Part shown: piece by piece, positions 44,019-58,708 of the stretch | Position numbering within the stretch: the stretch's first letter is position 1 | Layout of the letters: the number at the start of each line of letters is the position of its first letter | From: Saccharum officinarum | Lineage: Eukaryota > Streptophyta > Magnoliopsida > Poales > Poaceae | Direction: 5' to 3' | Length of the DNA stretch: 64,000 nucleotides | NCBI GenBank assembly: GCA_020631735.1 | Contig: CM036197.1 | Coordinates: 45,555,880 to 45,619,879 of the forward strand | Position numbers and translations under genes: made by a program | Notes under the pieces: model-generated | The model's database searches: none | The model's input: the letters and a program-made list of their open reading frames with translations, nothing else | Told to the model about the DNA's origin: nothing

Positions 44019-47000
44019 TTAGAGCCGAGAGATGAGGAGCGGGACAGAGACAGGGCTGTCTTCGCCCATGGCAGGGTGGCACATCTCCAGCATGTCCAGC
44101 TCCCTGAACCGCTCCAGAACCCGCATCTTGCACTCCTCGGCCGCCATGACACCAGTGGAGAAGGCGCCGTGCACCGTGCCAGTGTACTTGAGACTCGTGG
44201 CCTCTCCTGCGAAGAACAGGTTGTCCACAGGGATGCGCAGCTTCTCGTACAGGTCGCGGGGTTTGTTCACCCCATCGAACGTGTAGGAACCAAGTGAGTT
44301 ATCATCCGAGCCCCAGTGTGACACCAGGTAATTTATCTGCAACAATAAATTTTGGCCAGCATAGGCTGTAAGAAATGATCTATAGCAGGATTCTTTTATT
44401 ACTGTAGTAGTTGAAAATATTGTCAACAAACTAACCGGCTCAGCTGCATTGGGAAGGATCTTCTTCAACTGAGAAAAGGCAAACTGGGCAGCAGCCTCAT
44501 CTGACATCTTCTCGATGTCACGAGCAAGGCGGCCAGCAGGCATGTAAACAAGGACAGGGTGACCGGTTGCCTTGTGAAGGTTGAGGAAATAGCTGCAACC
44601 ATAAGTGCTAGAGGAAACGACGCCGAGGAACTCCACGTTAGGCCAGAAAACCTGGCCGAAGTGAAGAACAATTTTGTTCTCAACTCCAACTGTGAGTTCT
44701 CTAATTGCTTCTTCTTTCCAGTCTGGCAGTCTCGGCTCAAATTTAATTGTTTTTGCTTTCAGGACACCCAACGGAACAGCGACAACTGCAGCATCCGCAA
44801 CAAATGTTTTGCCACTGCTTACAGTAACCTCTACCCTGTTCCTGTGGCGAACAATTTCCACAACCCTGAAGAACAAAGAATAAGGATCAGTACTGAATGA
44901 ATGGCTCATGAAAGTGAAACTACAACTATTGATTACCAAATTAATAAGAAAAGGATAGAAATGCATACTTATGGTTGAGGCGTATATCTAAACCTTTCGC
45001 AAGAGTATTTATAACCGGACGATATCCACGAACCATGAGGCCATGACCACCTGGAAGCAGCACCTCCTGCATCCCATCAACATTATCATGCATAAGACAC
45101 AGTAATTTCATAATGCACAGGTACATTGGCCAGGTACTAAACAAAAAAAAACACACCTGATCCCAACCCTGTAGTGAAATTGAATCAGCGTCGGTGGCAA
45201 ACCAACCCTCCATACGGCACAAATACCACTGAAGGACCTCATGAGCAATCCCTTCTTGCCTGTAGTGAACACATGGAAAACCCAATTAAAATGACTGGAA
45301 TGTTTGTGCTGAACAGTGCACATAGGCAGAAAGTGGATTAGTACAAACCTCAAGTGTGGATTTCTATCCATAACAATTGCAATGGCTTTTGCAATAGACA
45401 TATCTTCATTGGTTCCTTCCCTCAATTTGCCAGTCTGTGCAGAGTGTTATGGGTAAATCAATAATAGAAAGTTAGAAACTACCTAAAATCAACAGGCACC
45501 AACACACCACTAATTGAAAGAAGGGAATACCTCTTCCAGTATGGTCTCAAACACCTTCCCAATCTTTTCTACCAACTCTTGTGGTACTTGACGTCCATTA
45601 GTGTCATAGAGTGCATAACTGAAAGGCAATAGAACAAGTTAGCTCCCATCATTTGCTCCATCGTCTCTCAAAGTACAATTCATCCTAATGCAAAGTTTTA
45701 CCTCTCCAGATCATGATCAAACAGCACAGAATCATCTCCACTTGTGCGGTACAGTGGAAGCCCAAGCCTTCCAATTATTGGTGCCAAAGGATTTTCTTCA
45801 CAAACGCCATGAAGCCTGATGAATAAAAATGATGAAAACACCGTTCAAGATAAAACTTTTGGGCACATGGTGAAAGTTAAAAAGAAAAAAGAATGGAACT
45901 CACCAAGATGCTCCCAAATCGACTGGAAACCCAAAAGAGTAGTCAGTGTGAACTCTGCCACCAATCCTATCACGGGATTCCAGAAGAATAACCTGGAATG
46001 TGTCACGACAATTGAAATGCATCAGAATTCACAGAAGGGTCTTCTCATTTTCGTCTAAGAAATATGGGTCGTAAAATTGCACCACCAACACACGAACATG
46101 ACAAAAAAAAACAGCGAAAAATACCTGGAAGGAGGCATTTCTGAGCGCATCTGCAGCAGCAAGACCTGCAAACCCACCACCAATAACAATAGCGGATGGT
46201 GTGTGTGGCTTTCTCCTAGCATTTTCACCGTATGAGCCTGACATGAAGACAAAATATGTTTTATCTCAAAGTAAAGGTAACACAGGAAATAAAATGTTTA
46301 AGTACAAAATGTGTTCAGAAGTACAAGTTTAGTTCTATTGATCATATTGAGAAGGAAAGGTAAGTTTCAAAGACATTTCTAATCAAATTTATTATTCCAG
46401 CAGTATCACAATTTTGACACAGAGAAAAGAAGGAAATAAAGGTGGATGGCTCCTGCTTTTTTAACTATATCCATAAAAGAAACTTCCTGAAACATTCTCA
46501 TTCCGTTACTGCTATAGTGTTTGAATGACATACAAAACCTGTTCAAGTTTAATCTTCTGCAAATTTTGATGCAATTGGGTGGCTGCTAATCTGGAGGGGT
46601 TTAGCATAAGACTGATATTTTGCTCCAAAGAGCAGAGTACCTCCAAATGATAAAAGACCAGTTCATATAGAAGTAACATAAAGAAGCCTACCAAGTTGTG
46701 AAATTGCCGATATCGCCTGTTCTTCTCACATCAACCCTCCTCTACCCCCCTCCACCATGGAGGGTTAGTAGTGAGGCATGTTCCCCTGTCTCAGAACAAT
46801 GATGGTGAGGTAAGACAGGACAGTTTAAGATTTTCACTTATCCTCCCAACAACTAAATTTGGGCCTGTGTAGTGTTCTTGGTCTGCATTAATCACGGATG
46901 CTCTGGCACAAGACAGTTCACTCTTGACTCTTCCAACATTTTTATAGCATATAAATTACGGGGTTTTCAGAAGATCGCAGGGGTGAGAACAACTTTTCAT

Positions 47001-48110
47001 TTTATCTTTCTTTTAAGGCCAGAGCGTGAACATGACACAAGGACATTAGTGATTGGTACACTCTTCTAGATCATGTTTGGACAAGATGGGCACCAAACTA
47101 TAAGGAATAAGCATACCATGTCCCGTGGCTCTTGGCTAATGTTCGCCTTGGTAACACTAGGCACTCTGTAGGATTGTGGAAGACACCTATTTAGCAAACC
47201 CCTATATCAGATACGCTTCTGGACACTAAACGCAGCCCAACTTCATTGACACACTAAGACCCAGAAGTAATACCCATGAATGTATGACAATGACAAGCAA
47301 AAGTATTATATTACCGAGAACGTACAAATACATGCAAATTGCAGCATTGGTATATAGTGAATGAGTAGACAGGTACATCCGCTAGCCAATATTATGATAA
47401 ATTTGTCTACCCGTGTTCGTGAGCATGACAACGATGTGGATCGCACATGCATGGAATGAAGCACTCAACACGAACAGCATAGCACTTGACAGCCTAGCAC
47501 TTTCGGTAGTCAGGTTTCGTAGAAATCAGTATATGTTAATTTTTCCTTATCGTGCTACCGTGGTGGGCTTGTGAGAATATCAGTGAACGAAGGTCCCCAG
47601 TACTAATGAGGCACAGGAGTCCACAAATCCACATGGGGTCAAATCCGAGAAGCTTCCAAGTGGTCGGTCGCCTCTTGCGTGAGATGTTGTATAAAGTGTG
47701 AAGTGTAAACAGCTACTTGAAGAGTTGTAGTCTAGTTTTTTTTTTCCTTTCTTCCACCGACAAATGCATATGGGACTTCATGGTTCATGGCCCATTCATC
47801 GAGCCCATGCGTGCCTCCCAACAACCATAAGAAACCCAAAGTTTAAGTTGGAAAATTTCAATTTTGCCACTAAGTGGTGTCAGATCCACCAATAAATACC
47901 TAATCAACAACCCAATAACGCATCATGTGAGAAAACAACTACTAGATGATCCCAAGTCATCCAATCGATTCTTCTTCACCTGAGTAGCTTTAATAACTCA
48001 CATCGATCTAGGATATAGTTTCAAGTTGGAACAAAATCCGATCTGCCAACTGTAAGCCCAAAACTGAAAGAGCTCCCGTAGAAGAAGCAGGACTTACTGT
48101 TGTTCGCCAT
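44019..48110 (-). CDS. PAO: Polyamine oxidase, peroxisomal type
   Basis: Ten coding exons on the minus strand, all with GT-AG introns: 48110-48098, 46237-46125, 45992-45904, 45815-45702, 45618-45531, 45434-45349, 45259-45157, 45066-44969, 44865-44436, 44336-44019. They join in frame to 484 codons (483 residues). The FAD-binding GxGxxG is G24-G-G-F-A-G29; the downstream ESRDRIGGR motif, WLHG (split by intron 3) and the C-terminal FAGEAT block are those of flavin amine oxidases. The protein ends in S-R-L, a type 1 peroxisomal signal. This matches the peroxisomal polyamine oxidases of cereals (rice PAO3-like), which back-convert spermine and spermidine, releasing H2O2. No stops or splice defects; I regard it as intact. 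The first coding exon is only 13 bases, and intron 1 is 1.86 kb. Confidence 0.95.
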
Positions 48111-48920
48111 CTGTGAAGCTCTGTTCTTCTTCTCCTTCACAATTACTACTTGAATTTGAATTAGAATTGGATGGATTTAACAACTGGGGGGAGAAATGCA
48201 GCAGGAAGATGAGGAGGCAGGCGACGTAGTGGTTCGAGTTCGAGTTGAGTCCCAGGTTCACGAAACAGTTCATACAGCCGTGCAGCCGAATCGCCGCAGC
48301 CCTCTCAGGAATTCACGGTCCTCTTCGCGATCTCACACAACCTTCCAGTGTCCCCCCGATCCCATCAACTTCTTACCCGATTCGACTGCGGGGTAGAGGA
48401 AAACTCCGGCGGGGCAAGCAACACTGCAGAATCAGGGAAATCAAACTATAAATTCGTCACAAAAAAATTGATATTTCCGTCTCTATACTGCAACAGAAAT
48501 CGGAGGATTTGCGGCACTACGGGAGGGGGGAATAGCCACAAGTTCGCTCCTCTGACGCAATCTGGCCCGAGATAATAATTCCAAAAATCGCCAGGCAACC
48601 CGGGGGAAACCGACACGGAATCCCACCCCGCAAGCCAAGCAATCCAGGGAGGCAGGGTCGAAAAAGAGCCCGTCCTTTCATGTCTCCCCGCAAACCAGGC
48701 CGAAATCACGCGAATTCATTCGTGGAGAAGAAAAAAAATCATGAAACCCACCTCAAAAACTTGGCCGGGGCCGAAGAACTGGAGATTTTCCTTTGCACAG
48801 GAAGTCGGGAAGGATCCCGGTGGGTGCGTAGAGGGAGGAGTCGTCCTCCGGCCTGCTGCTGTCTCCTGCCGTTTGGGGGAGCTTTGGGCGTTGCGTTGGT
48901 GAATGGTGGTGGTCAGGGGC
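48111..48920 (-). other. PAO: 5' untranslated region of the polyamine oxidase gene
   Basis: Between the ATG and the TATA box there is no coding frame on the minus strand. It is long enough (~800 bp) to contain a further intron, but I could not fix splice sites. Confidence 0.55.
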
Positions 48921-48947
48921 GCTGTGGTGCTGCGGCGATTGGGTGGA

Positions 48948-48954
48948 ATTTATA
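48948..48954 (-). promoter_or_regulatory. PAO: Probable TATA box of the polyamine oxidase gene
   Basis: TATAAAT on the minus strand in a GC-rich context (CGAAGCTATAAATTCC). It predicts transcription start near 48915-48920. Sequence upstream to 49160 is GC-rich promoter-like DNA without a gene. Confidence 0.6.
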
Positions 48955-49170
48955 GCTTCGTTGGACGGCAAGGAGGGTACCGTGCACCACCAGGTCACCT
49001 TACCCGCCACCCGGGGTGTCAGAGCCGCGCCGACCCCACCAAACGCGTGGTTTCGTGAGCGTTTGATCGCGTTTGGACGGCGGTGATGCGCGATGTAGCT
49101 GGACGAGTGTTGCTGACCACATGCCAGGGGTGAGGCGATATTTCTTTTTTTTCTCTCTCTTTCCAACCAT

Positions 49171-49414
49171 GGCCCGGTTTAGATGCAAAAATTTTTGGCA
49201 AAATGGACACTGTAGCGTTTTCGTTGTTATTTGGTAAATATTGTCCAATCATGGTCTAATTAGGCTTAAAAAGATTCGTCTCGTCCATTTCGTCTAAACT
49301 GTGTAAATTAGTTTTATTTTTTATCTATATTTAATGCTTCATGCATGTGTCAAAAATTCGATGTGACGGGAATCTGAAAAATTTTGCAAAATTTTTTTAA
49401 AACTAAACAGGGCC
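49171..49414. mobile_element. MITE with GGCCCGGTTTAG ends
   Basis: The left end GGCCCGGTTTAG and the right end CTAAACAGGGCC are inverted, and CAT flanks both sides (49168-49170, 49415-49417). Internal TTGGCAAAAT and ATTTTGCAAAAT also pair. A type very common near grass genes. Superfamily not assigned. Confidence 0.75.
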
Positions 49415-49943
49415 CATGTCTATGCTGCCAAAAGGAGTATATATGTATAAAAAAATAAGACGCATACTAGTTTCTAGAAGGATGCATGATTCGTACGTAC
49501 ATTATTTTCTCATGGATGATTTATAATCATTTGATTATTACTGTTGATAATGTATGTAAAGAGCTCAGGGGGCCATTTGCAGCACTCCTTAGAGCAGCTT
49601 CCTCGTGGTGATCATTCCTGCTCAGTTAAATAGAAAAATTAACACAGATTATGGTAAGGATTAGACACAAATAACTTCTTTATTAACGCTGGATTGAGCT
49701 GGGAGCTAAAAAAAAGACTCCTCACAATTTTTTTATTTAATCCTCACCAGAATCACTTCCTACCCGCTCCACATTCTACTCCCCCACTAGATCACATCAT
49801 CAAAGAATTAGCGAGCTAAAGCGAATAATTGAAGAGTAGAGCTCTAACATAAAGGCCCTAAGAGTATGCTTTGAGATTGAGATTGGATCGGACAAGGCTT
49901 TAGAAAGGCCCGTGAAAATTCTTCAGCCCAAACTTGACACTTT
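49415..49943. other. Intergenic, nothing recognised
   Basis: AT-rich sequence without a supported frame or repeat boundary. Confidence 0.4.
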
Positions 49944-50061
49944 GGGCTTGTTCTGCTGGTCATATTTCAGCTGGTTTCAGCTGGTTTCGGCTTGTTTCTT
50001 TCTCACATAATACTGTTCAATCAGCCGAAATCAGCTGAAATTTTACCAGCCGAACACAGCC
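49944..50061. mobile_element. Short MITE with GGGCTTGTTCTG / CGAACACAGCC ends
   Basis: About 118 bp. Left GGGCTTGTTCTGCTGG pairs with right CCAGCCGAACACAGCC; internal TTTCAGCTG also pairs. Flanked by TTT on both sides. A shorter relative may interrupt copy A near 38671. Confidence 0.65.
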
Positions 50062-50218
50062 TTTGGGGAGTCTGTGAATGTGCGTGCGTGTATATGCACG
50101 TTTGTGTTAGTACCAGATTTTGAAAAAAAATGGTAGAGGCCGGAACTTTGTTTCATTATCTAAAAAAAGATTTTGAAAAAAGATGAGTTTGGATATGAGG
50201 TAAGTGTATATGCTTGTA

Positions 50219-50477
50219 CTCCCCCCGTCCCAAATTATAAGGCATTACAAGAATCTTGGAGAGTCAAAGCATCTTAAGTTTGATCAAAATTATAGAGAAA
50301 ATTACAAAAATTTATAACATCAAATAGATATACTATGAAAATATAATTAATGAAGAATCTAATGATACTTAATTGGTGTCATAAATATTATTATCTTATC
50401 GTATAAATTTAGTCAAACTTGAGATCATTTGACTCTCCAATATTCTTAGAATGCCTTATAATTTAGGATGGAGGGAG
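50219..50477. mobile_element. Stowaway MITE, complete
   Basis: Left CTCCCCCCGTCCCAAATTATAAGGC and right GCCTTATAATTTAGGATGGAGGGAG are inverted, flanked by TA on both sides. 259 bp, AT-rich interior, no coding capacity. Described here by its ends; mobilised by mariner-type transposases in grasses. Confidence 0.9.
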
Positions 50478-52271
<1,794 letters not shown>

Positions 52272-52371
52272 NNNNNNNNNNNNNNNNNNNNNNNNNNNNN
52301 NNNNNNNNNNNNNNNNNNNNNNNNNNNNNNNNNNNNNNNNNNNNNNNNNNNNNNNNNNNNNNNNNNNNNNN
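52272..52371. other. Assembly gap (100 N)
   Basis: Exactly 100 undetermined bases directly after a GC-rich tandem-repeat tract; the true length is unknown. Confidence 0.99.
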
Positions 52372-52955
52372 GAAGCATCACTGCGTCCGGTGCAGCGTCC
52401 GGTCCAGCGTCCGGTCACTGTTCTTCGGCCTTCTTCGTTCCGAACTACGACGTGACTTCTCCCAATCAGGTTCCAATTCAAAAAGACACAAATAAACACC
52501 AATTGGAACACGATATGAGTGACCTCACTCAAACCCTCAAATTTTTAAAATAGATTGCCTTAGGCTAGTATTATTTTTAAGAAAATAGGCAATAAAACAC
52601 CCAAGGAGCAACGTATGGCCATGCAATAGAGTTTTTGAACCTTTAGGAGCGTTCAAAATGCTCTCTCTATCCATGGACGAACACAGAGGTTGCTCAAAGC
52701 GAAACCGAAAAGAAACACCAAACAAACAACCATGCATATGCAATGCAATACAAGAAGGTAAAGCTAGAATGCTTGTCAAGTTTGATCCACGGTTAGGCTT
52801 CTTCACTCCTCCAAAGAAGGGTTATCGTAACCGTGTTAGCCAAGCCCTAAAAGCATTGCGATAAAATAAACATGGCATATTATACAATGCAATGCAAGGG
52901 ACAACACACGCTCATTTTTTAAAGTTGCTAGAATCAAGCACATTGAGTTCACTTC
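52372..52955 (-). other. 3' non-coding end of the Sirevirus-type element, perhaps with an LTR remnant
   Basis: Begins with three GCGTCCGGT half-palindromes (52384-52421) like those in the LTR at 60528-62134, then AT-rich sequence down to the end of pol. I could not find the expected TGAAAG...CTTTCA LTR ends here, so the 3' LTR is truncated, diverged or hidden in the gap. Confidence 0.5.
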
Positions 52956-54404
52956 TTAACCTACAAAAGTTGCCTCATCCAAAGGTTTAGTGAAGATATC
53001 CGCTAATTGATTTTCACTTCTTACACCTTCTAGTGATATGTCATTTTTAGCAACGTGATCTCTTAGAAAGTGATGGCGGATATCAATGTGCTTGGTGCGA
53101 GAGTGTTGTACCGGATTGTTAGCAATTTTAACGGCACTTTCATTATCACATAAAAGTGGCACCTTTTCAAGAACAATTCCATAGTCTAGGAGGGTTTGTT
53201 TCATATATAAGATTTGTGCACAACAAGCCCCCGCGGCAATGTATTCCGCCTCAGCGGTAGACAAAGCCACACTATTTTGCTTTTTAGATGACCAAGATAC
53301 TAAAGATCTTCCAAGCAAATGGCACCCTCTGGATGTGCTTTTTCTATCAATTTTGCAACCGGCATAGTCCGAATCGGAATAGCCAACTAGTTGGAATCTA
53401 GCTCCTTTGGGATACCAAAGACCAATGCTTGGGGTGAGCTTAAGATATCTTAGGATTCTTTTTACGGCACTTAAGTGAGGTTCTTTAGGGCACGCTTGAA
53501 AGCGGGCACACATGCACACACTAAACATGATATCGGGCCTAGATGCGGTAAGGTACAACAAGCTACCAATCATAGAACGGTAGAGAGTTTGATCAACCGG
53601 TTTACCTCCCTCATCTAGGTCGAGATGTCCATTTGATGGCATTGGGGTCTTGATTGGTTTGCATTCTTCCATCTTGAATCTTTTGAGAAGATCCTTGGTA
53701 TACTTTTCTTGAGAGATGAAAATCCCTTCTCTCATTTGCTTTACTTGAAATCCAAGGAAGAATGTGAGCTCACCAATCATTGACATCTCGAACTCCTTCG
53801 ACATCAATTCACCAAATTCTTTGCAATAATCTTCATTTGTTGATCCGAAGATGATATCATCAACATATACTTGACAAATAAAGATCTCCCCATTAAACTT
53901 CTTGGTGAATAGTGTGATGTCGACCTTCCAATGGTGAAGCCCTTCTCAATGAGGAAGTCCCGGAGGCGCTCATACCACGCTCTAGGGGCTTGCTTGAGCC
54001 CATATAACGCCTTGGACAACCTATAAAACATGATTAGGATATCTAGGGTCTTCAAACCCGGGAGGTTGATTAACATAGACTAGTTCATTTATAAAGCCAT
54101 TTAAGAATGCACTTTTCACATCCATTTGATATAGTTTCATATCATGATGTGATGCATATGCAAGGAGGATACGAATGGCTTCAAGTCTTGCAACGGGTGC
54201 AAAGGTCTCTCCAAAATCAAGACCTTCAACTTGAGAGAACCCCTTTGCAACTAGTCTTGCCTTGTTCCTCACCACTATGCCTTGGTCATCTTGCTTGTTT
54301 TGGAACACCCACTTGGTTCCAATGACTCTTGCACCTTTAGGATGCTCTTCAAGTGATACTTGATTGCGGGTGAAGTTGTTCAATTCTTCATGCATTGCAT
54401 TCAC
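52956..54404 (-). pseudogene. pol: Copia reverse transcriptase and RNase H, broken
   Basis: Three overlapping pieces. 54404-54021 holds the start of RT ([33 protein letters not shown]). 54076-53804 has LSKALYGLKQAPRAWYERL in another frame, and the catalytic YVDD is encoded near 53839-53875, again out of frame with its neighbours. 53807-52956 is the rest of RT and RNase H, with YSDSDYAGCKIDRKSTS, STAEAEYIAA and the usual end ADIFTKPLD. So there are at least two frameshifts between about 53800 and 54070, and an in-frame TAG (54405-54407) separates it from integrase. Sirevirus-like. Confidence 0.9.
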
Positions 54405-56132
54405 CTAATCCGGATCTTGAAGAGCTTCTTCTACATTCTTAGGTTCAACGCAAGAGACAAAAGAGTGATGTTCAACAAAAGAAGCTAGCTTTTGGGATCG
54501 AGTCATTACTCCCTTTGTAGGACTCCCTATGATGAGATCTTGTGGATGTGCTTGAAGTAGTGGTGAGTTTCTTCTATCAACCACTTGAGGAGGTGGATGG
54601 GGAGCATCAACATCTTGAGCTTGTGCCTCGGCTTGTTCATGAGAGACATAAGTGTCTTCATTTTCAACTCTCTCATTCTTGTCATCATCTTGAGGCACAC
54701 GTGATGAAGATGGTGGATCAACAATTTGTACATCGTCATCATCATCTTTTGGCTTGATGTCTCCCACCGGCATGTTCTTCATGGCCTCCCTCAAGGGTTC
54801 ATCACCTATATCATCACAATTCTCAATTGCTCCTTGGGAGCCGTTAGATTCATCAAATTCCACATCATATGTTTCTTCAACCAAACCGGTGGCATGGTTA
54901 AATACTCTATATGCTTTGGACTTTGATGAGTAACCAACAAGAAAACCAATATCACAACGTCTTTGAAACTTCCCTAGGTGTTGACGCTTCTTGTAGATGT
55001 AATATTTGCAACCAAACACCCGGAAGAAAGAGACGTCCGGCTTCTTCCCATTAAGCAACTCATAGGGGGTCTTGCCAAGAAACTTTTGTAGGAAGAGGCG
55101 ATTTGAAGCATAGCATGCGGTGTTGATTGCCTCGGCCCACAACTTCTCCGGAGTGTTGTACTCATCTAGCATTGTTCTTGCAAGGGTGATCAAAGTTCGG
55201 TTCTTTCTCTCAACTACACCATTTTGTTGAGGAGTGTAGGTTGAAGAGACCTCATGCTTGATTCCAATTTCATCACAATAAGCTTCAATGTTGGTGTTGT
55301 CAAACTCTTTGCCATTGTCACTTCTAATCTTCTTTATCTTGACTTCAAATTCATTTTGAGCTCTCTTTGCAAACTTCTTGAAGCAATTTGCCACTTCGGA
55401 TTTGTCATGAAGGAAGAAAGTCCATGTATACCTTGAGTAGTCATCCACTATCACAAGACAATAGAGATTACCACCCAAGCTCTTGTATGTTGTAGGCCCA
55501 AACAAATCCATGTGTAGAAGTTCTAGCACTCTTGAAGTTGACATGAAAGCTTTGGTTGGATGAGTGTTTGCAACTTGTTTGCCCGCTTGACATGCACTAC
55601 AAGGTTTGTCCTTTTCAAACTTCACATCCTTCAATCCTCTCACTAGTTCTTTCTTCAATAGCTTGTTGAGAGTGTTCATTCCAACATGAGCAAGCCTCCT
55701 ATGCCAAAGCCAACCAAGTGAGGTCTTGGTGAACAAACATGACATCAAATTTGCATCTTCGGATGTGAAATCAACAAGATAAAGATTGTTGTATCTAAAG
55801 CCTTTGAATATCACTTGCTTGTCATCTATCTTTGAAACTATCACTTCATTTGGTGTGAACAAGCATTTGAAGCCAAGGTCACAAAGTTGCCCAACGGATA
55901 ACAAGTTGAAACTTAATAAAGCAACATAGAGCACATTTGAGAGTGAGTGATCATGTGATATTGCAATCTTGCCTATACCCTTGACTTTGCTCTTTGAATT
56001 ATCCCCAAATGTGATCTTCTCTTGACATATTTCATTCTCTTCAATGGTGGTGAACATACGAGGATCACCGGTCATATGTTGAGTGCAACCACTATCAATA
56101 ACCCAATGAGATCCACCGGTCTTGTAGTTCAC
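54405..56132 (-). pseudogene. pol: Copia protease and integrase
   Basis: 575-codon open frame. Protease has WVIDSGCTQHMTG near residue 10-22. Integrase has the zinc site HRRLAHVG...CSACQAGKQ and catalytic D (MDLFGP), D (SDNGKEF) and E (QQNGVVERKNRT). The C-terminal part is D-rich and ends MTRSQ...SFVEHHSFVSCVEPKN. The frame stops at TAG, where a tryptophan codon is expected before RT. This piece is internally intact. Confidence 0.92.
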
Positions 56133-56733
56133 CTACACACAAGAGATCAAGCTTTTGTTTAGGGACCCAAACTTGAGAGGGGCCCTTGACTTTCTCAACT
56201 AGTGACTTGGCAACCCATATTTTCTTTGGCCTATTCTTGTTTGGGGGACCCAAAAACATGACTTTCATCTTTCCATTTGAATCTTTTCTTAGCATATAAT
56301 GAGCATTGAAGGCGAAAGGTCTAGCATGCTTGGGCAAGGGTTGTGGTGGTGGAGTTTTGCATTCATGAGCAAAGTGACCTTCTTGACCACACTCAACACA
56401 TCTCTTTGGCTTGGGCTTTGACTTGCTTTGTTGTTGTTGAGCTTTTGCTTTCTTCTCTTGATTTGCCAAGTACCCAATACCACTTCTATCCATCTTCATT
56501 ACGGTGTTCATGAGGAGCTCACTTTGCAAATGTTGGCCTCTTGTGAACTTGCTTAGGCCGTTCTTGAGATGCTCTTTTTCTTGCTTGAGCTTTTTGTTTT
56601 CTTCAATGAGTGACTCATTTGTTGGTTGCTTCTCAAGAGCCATCAAACCTTTTAGCTTCTTGTTCTCATTTGCAAGCTTCTCATTCTCACACTTAATCTT
56701 GGCATAATCATCATAGTTGCTTGACTCAACCAC
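56095..56733 (-). pseudogene. gag: Gag C-terminal part with coiled coil and second zinc knuckle
   Basis: Continuation of gag beyond the solo LTR. It starts with SSNYDDYAK, a lysine/glutamate coiled coil (ENEKLANENKKLKGL, ENKKLKQEKEHLKNGL), then CVECGQEGHFAHEC (CCHC), then a basic linker leading into protease. It joins the upstream part at 58709 exactly at the target duplication ACCAC. Confidence 0.85.
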
Positions 56734-58708
56734 TGAAAGGTCTTGATGGCTAGAGGGGGGTGAATAGCCTTATAAAATTTTCTACAAAGACAAGCTAAAC
56801 AAGTTTATCAATATAACAAATAGCGAGATGCGAGTTTTGCTTAGCCTACGGGGTGTTTGCAAGCCACCTAACCAATTCACAATTCTAGTTTATTTGCACT
56901 CAACCGCACAAGTCAAACCGCACAACTAAAGCTAGCTAGCTACACAAGCTAAGAGTTACGCTAACAAGCTAGCAAGGTAACTAAGAAATAAATACAAGAG
57001 AGAGTTAGGAGGGTATCACCGAGGGGCGAAGTATTGAGCCAACCAATCAATATGATCAATAGATGAATACCAATATAACCGAACACCGGGATCAATCAAT
57101 CACAATATGAAAGTGATGACACGAAGATTTATCCCGAGGTTCACATGCTTGCCGGCACGTTAGTCCCCGTTGTGTCCCTCTTCACCACGTGGTTCGGTGG
57201 CTAATCGGTCACACACCGAGCCTCTCAAAAGGCACCACAAGAACCTACCAAATGGCAAAAGGTTGCAATGACACGAGCAATTCACTAATGTTGCCTTTGG
57301 CGCTTCGCCGAGGTAGGCACAAACCCCTCACAATCACCGGAGGTGGCCAAGAACAATCACCAACTCTTGCCAACGCCTCCAAGCTGCTCCAAGCCGTCTA
57401 GGTGGCGGCAACCACCAAGAGAAACAAGAATCCCGCAGCAAATCAACCACCAAGTGCCAACTAGATGCAATCTCACAATGCAAATGCACTTGGATCACTG
57501 AATCTCACTTCGAATATGTAAAGGAGCAAGAGAGATGAGTGGGAGGGGAGTTGCTTAGCTCAAAGTGCTCACAAGTATGTCAAATGTTCGAGAGAGAGAG
57601 AGCCTTGAGCCGTCCAACGAGTATTTATAGACGTACCCCTTCGAATATAGCCGTTAGAAACTTAAACAGTCGAAAACGGGCTGACCGGATGCGCTGGTCC
57701 AACTGACCGGACGCGCCGGTCGCCCAACGGCTAACTCGTGAAGTACTGACCGGACGCGCTGGTCCAAACGACCGGACGCGCTGGTCGCCCAACGGCTAAC
57801 TGCGAAGCAACGACCGGACGCGCTCGTCCAACTGACCGGACGTGCCGGGAACGACCGGACGCGCTGGTCCCGTGAAGGACCGGACGCGCTGGTCGCCTGA
57901 GCAGTGCTCAATGAAATAGTGACTAGACGCGCTGAAGAATAAGACCGGACGCGACAATGACAGCGTCCGGTTAGAGTCCAGTAAGCTCCCTGAACGACCG
58001 GACACGTCCGATCATCAGTGACCGGACGCGCCTTGCGTCCGATCATCGAACTGAAGAACACGCAGACACTGAACACTGACCGGACGCGTCCGGTCATGCA
58101 AGGACCGCGTCCGGTTCAGCGTCCGGTCACCTCTATGACCTCCGTTCGCCTCCGTTTCTTTTCTGGACTTCCGGCGTAGTGGAAAATAATCGTTTCAACT
58201 TCTCAAAAACGCCTGAATCCCGCCTCGCAAGCTCGGCGGGAGGGAGAGAGGAACCAAACCCTCTCTACCGCTCAAACTCCACTGCCGTCGCAAACGTGCT
58301 AACATCACCAAGTGATCTCGTCATGTGTGAGTGTGTTAGCATTTTCACAATCATTTTTTTGAGGCGATATTAGTTCTATCCAAATGCATATGATCATGAA
58401 ATGCACATCTAGAGGCACTCAGGAGTTCAATAGCCGCGTCATTCCCCTCTTTATAGTACGGCTATCTATCCTATAATATAACCACACCCACTAGGTGTCT
58501 TGGTTACTAAAACACAACCCTTAAGCATATACCTTTGCCTTGATCATGTAGGGTTGCGTCCAAATCCAAGTGTGGCCATCATGATCACCATGTCCATCTT
58601 GCCACCAACCTTGGAGTGTACTAATCCTCATATGCTACATACAACTTAGGCATGGGATTAGTACTTAGGCATTGTCACTAATTACCAACACCAAACATAG
58701 GACTTTCA
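56734..58708 (-). mobile_element. Copia solo LTR inserted in the Sirevirus gag
   Basis: 1975 bp. On plus it begins TGAAAGGTC and ends GACTTTCA, flanked by ACCAC on both sides (56729-56733, 58709-58713). It carries an array of GACCGGACGCGTCCGGTC-type repeats at 57680-58130 and TATAAATAC on the minus strand (57621-57630). Related to the solo LTR at 7686-9603 and the LTR at 60528-62134. The gag frame is interrupted precisely here. Confidence 0.92.
57680..58130. repeat. Palindromic CCGGACGCG-type array, copy 2
   Basis: About fifteen copies, mostly half-sites (gaccggacgcgctggtc), with a perfect 18-bp palindrome at 58078-58095. It lies immediately upstream of the LTR TATA box on the minus strand. 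Confidence 0.8.

Noticed and set aside
48753..49166. 137-residue minus-strand ORF upstream of the polyamine oxidase
   Set aside because: Crosses the TATA box and promoter; no recognisable domain. More likely 5' untranslated and promoter sequence.
57680..58130. CRISPR-like direct repeats
   Set aside because: Repeats are palindromic, unevenly spaced and lie in a plant LTR promoter; spacers are not of constant length.
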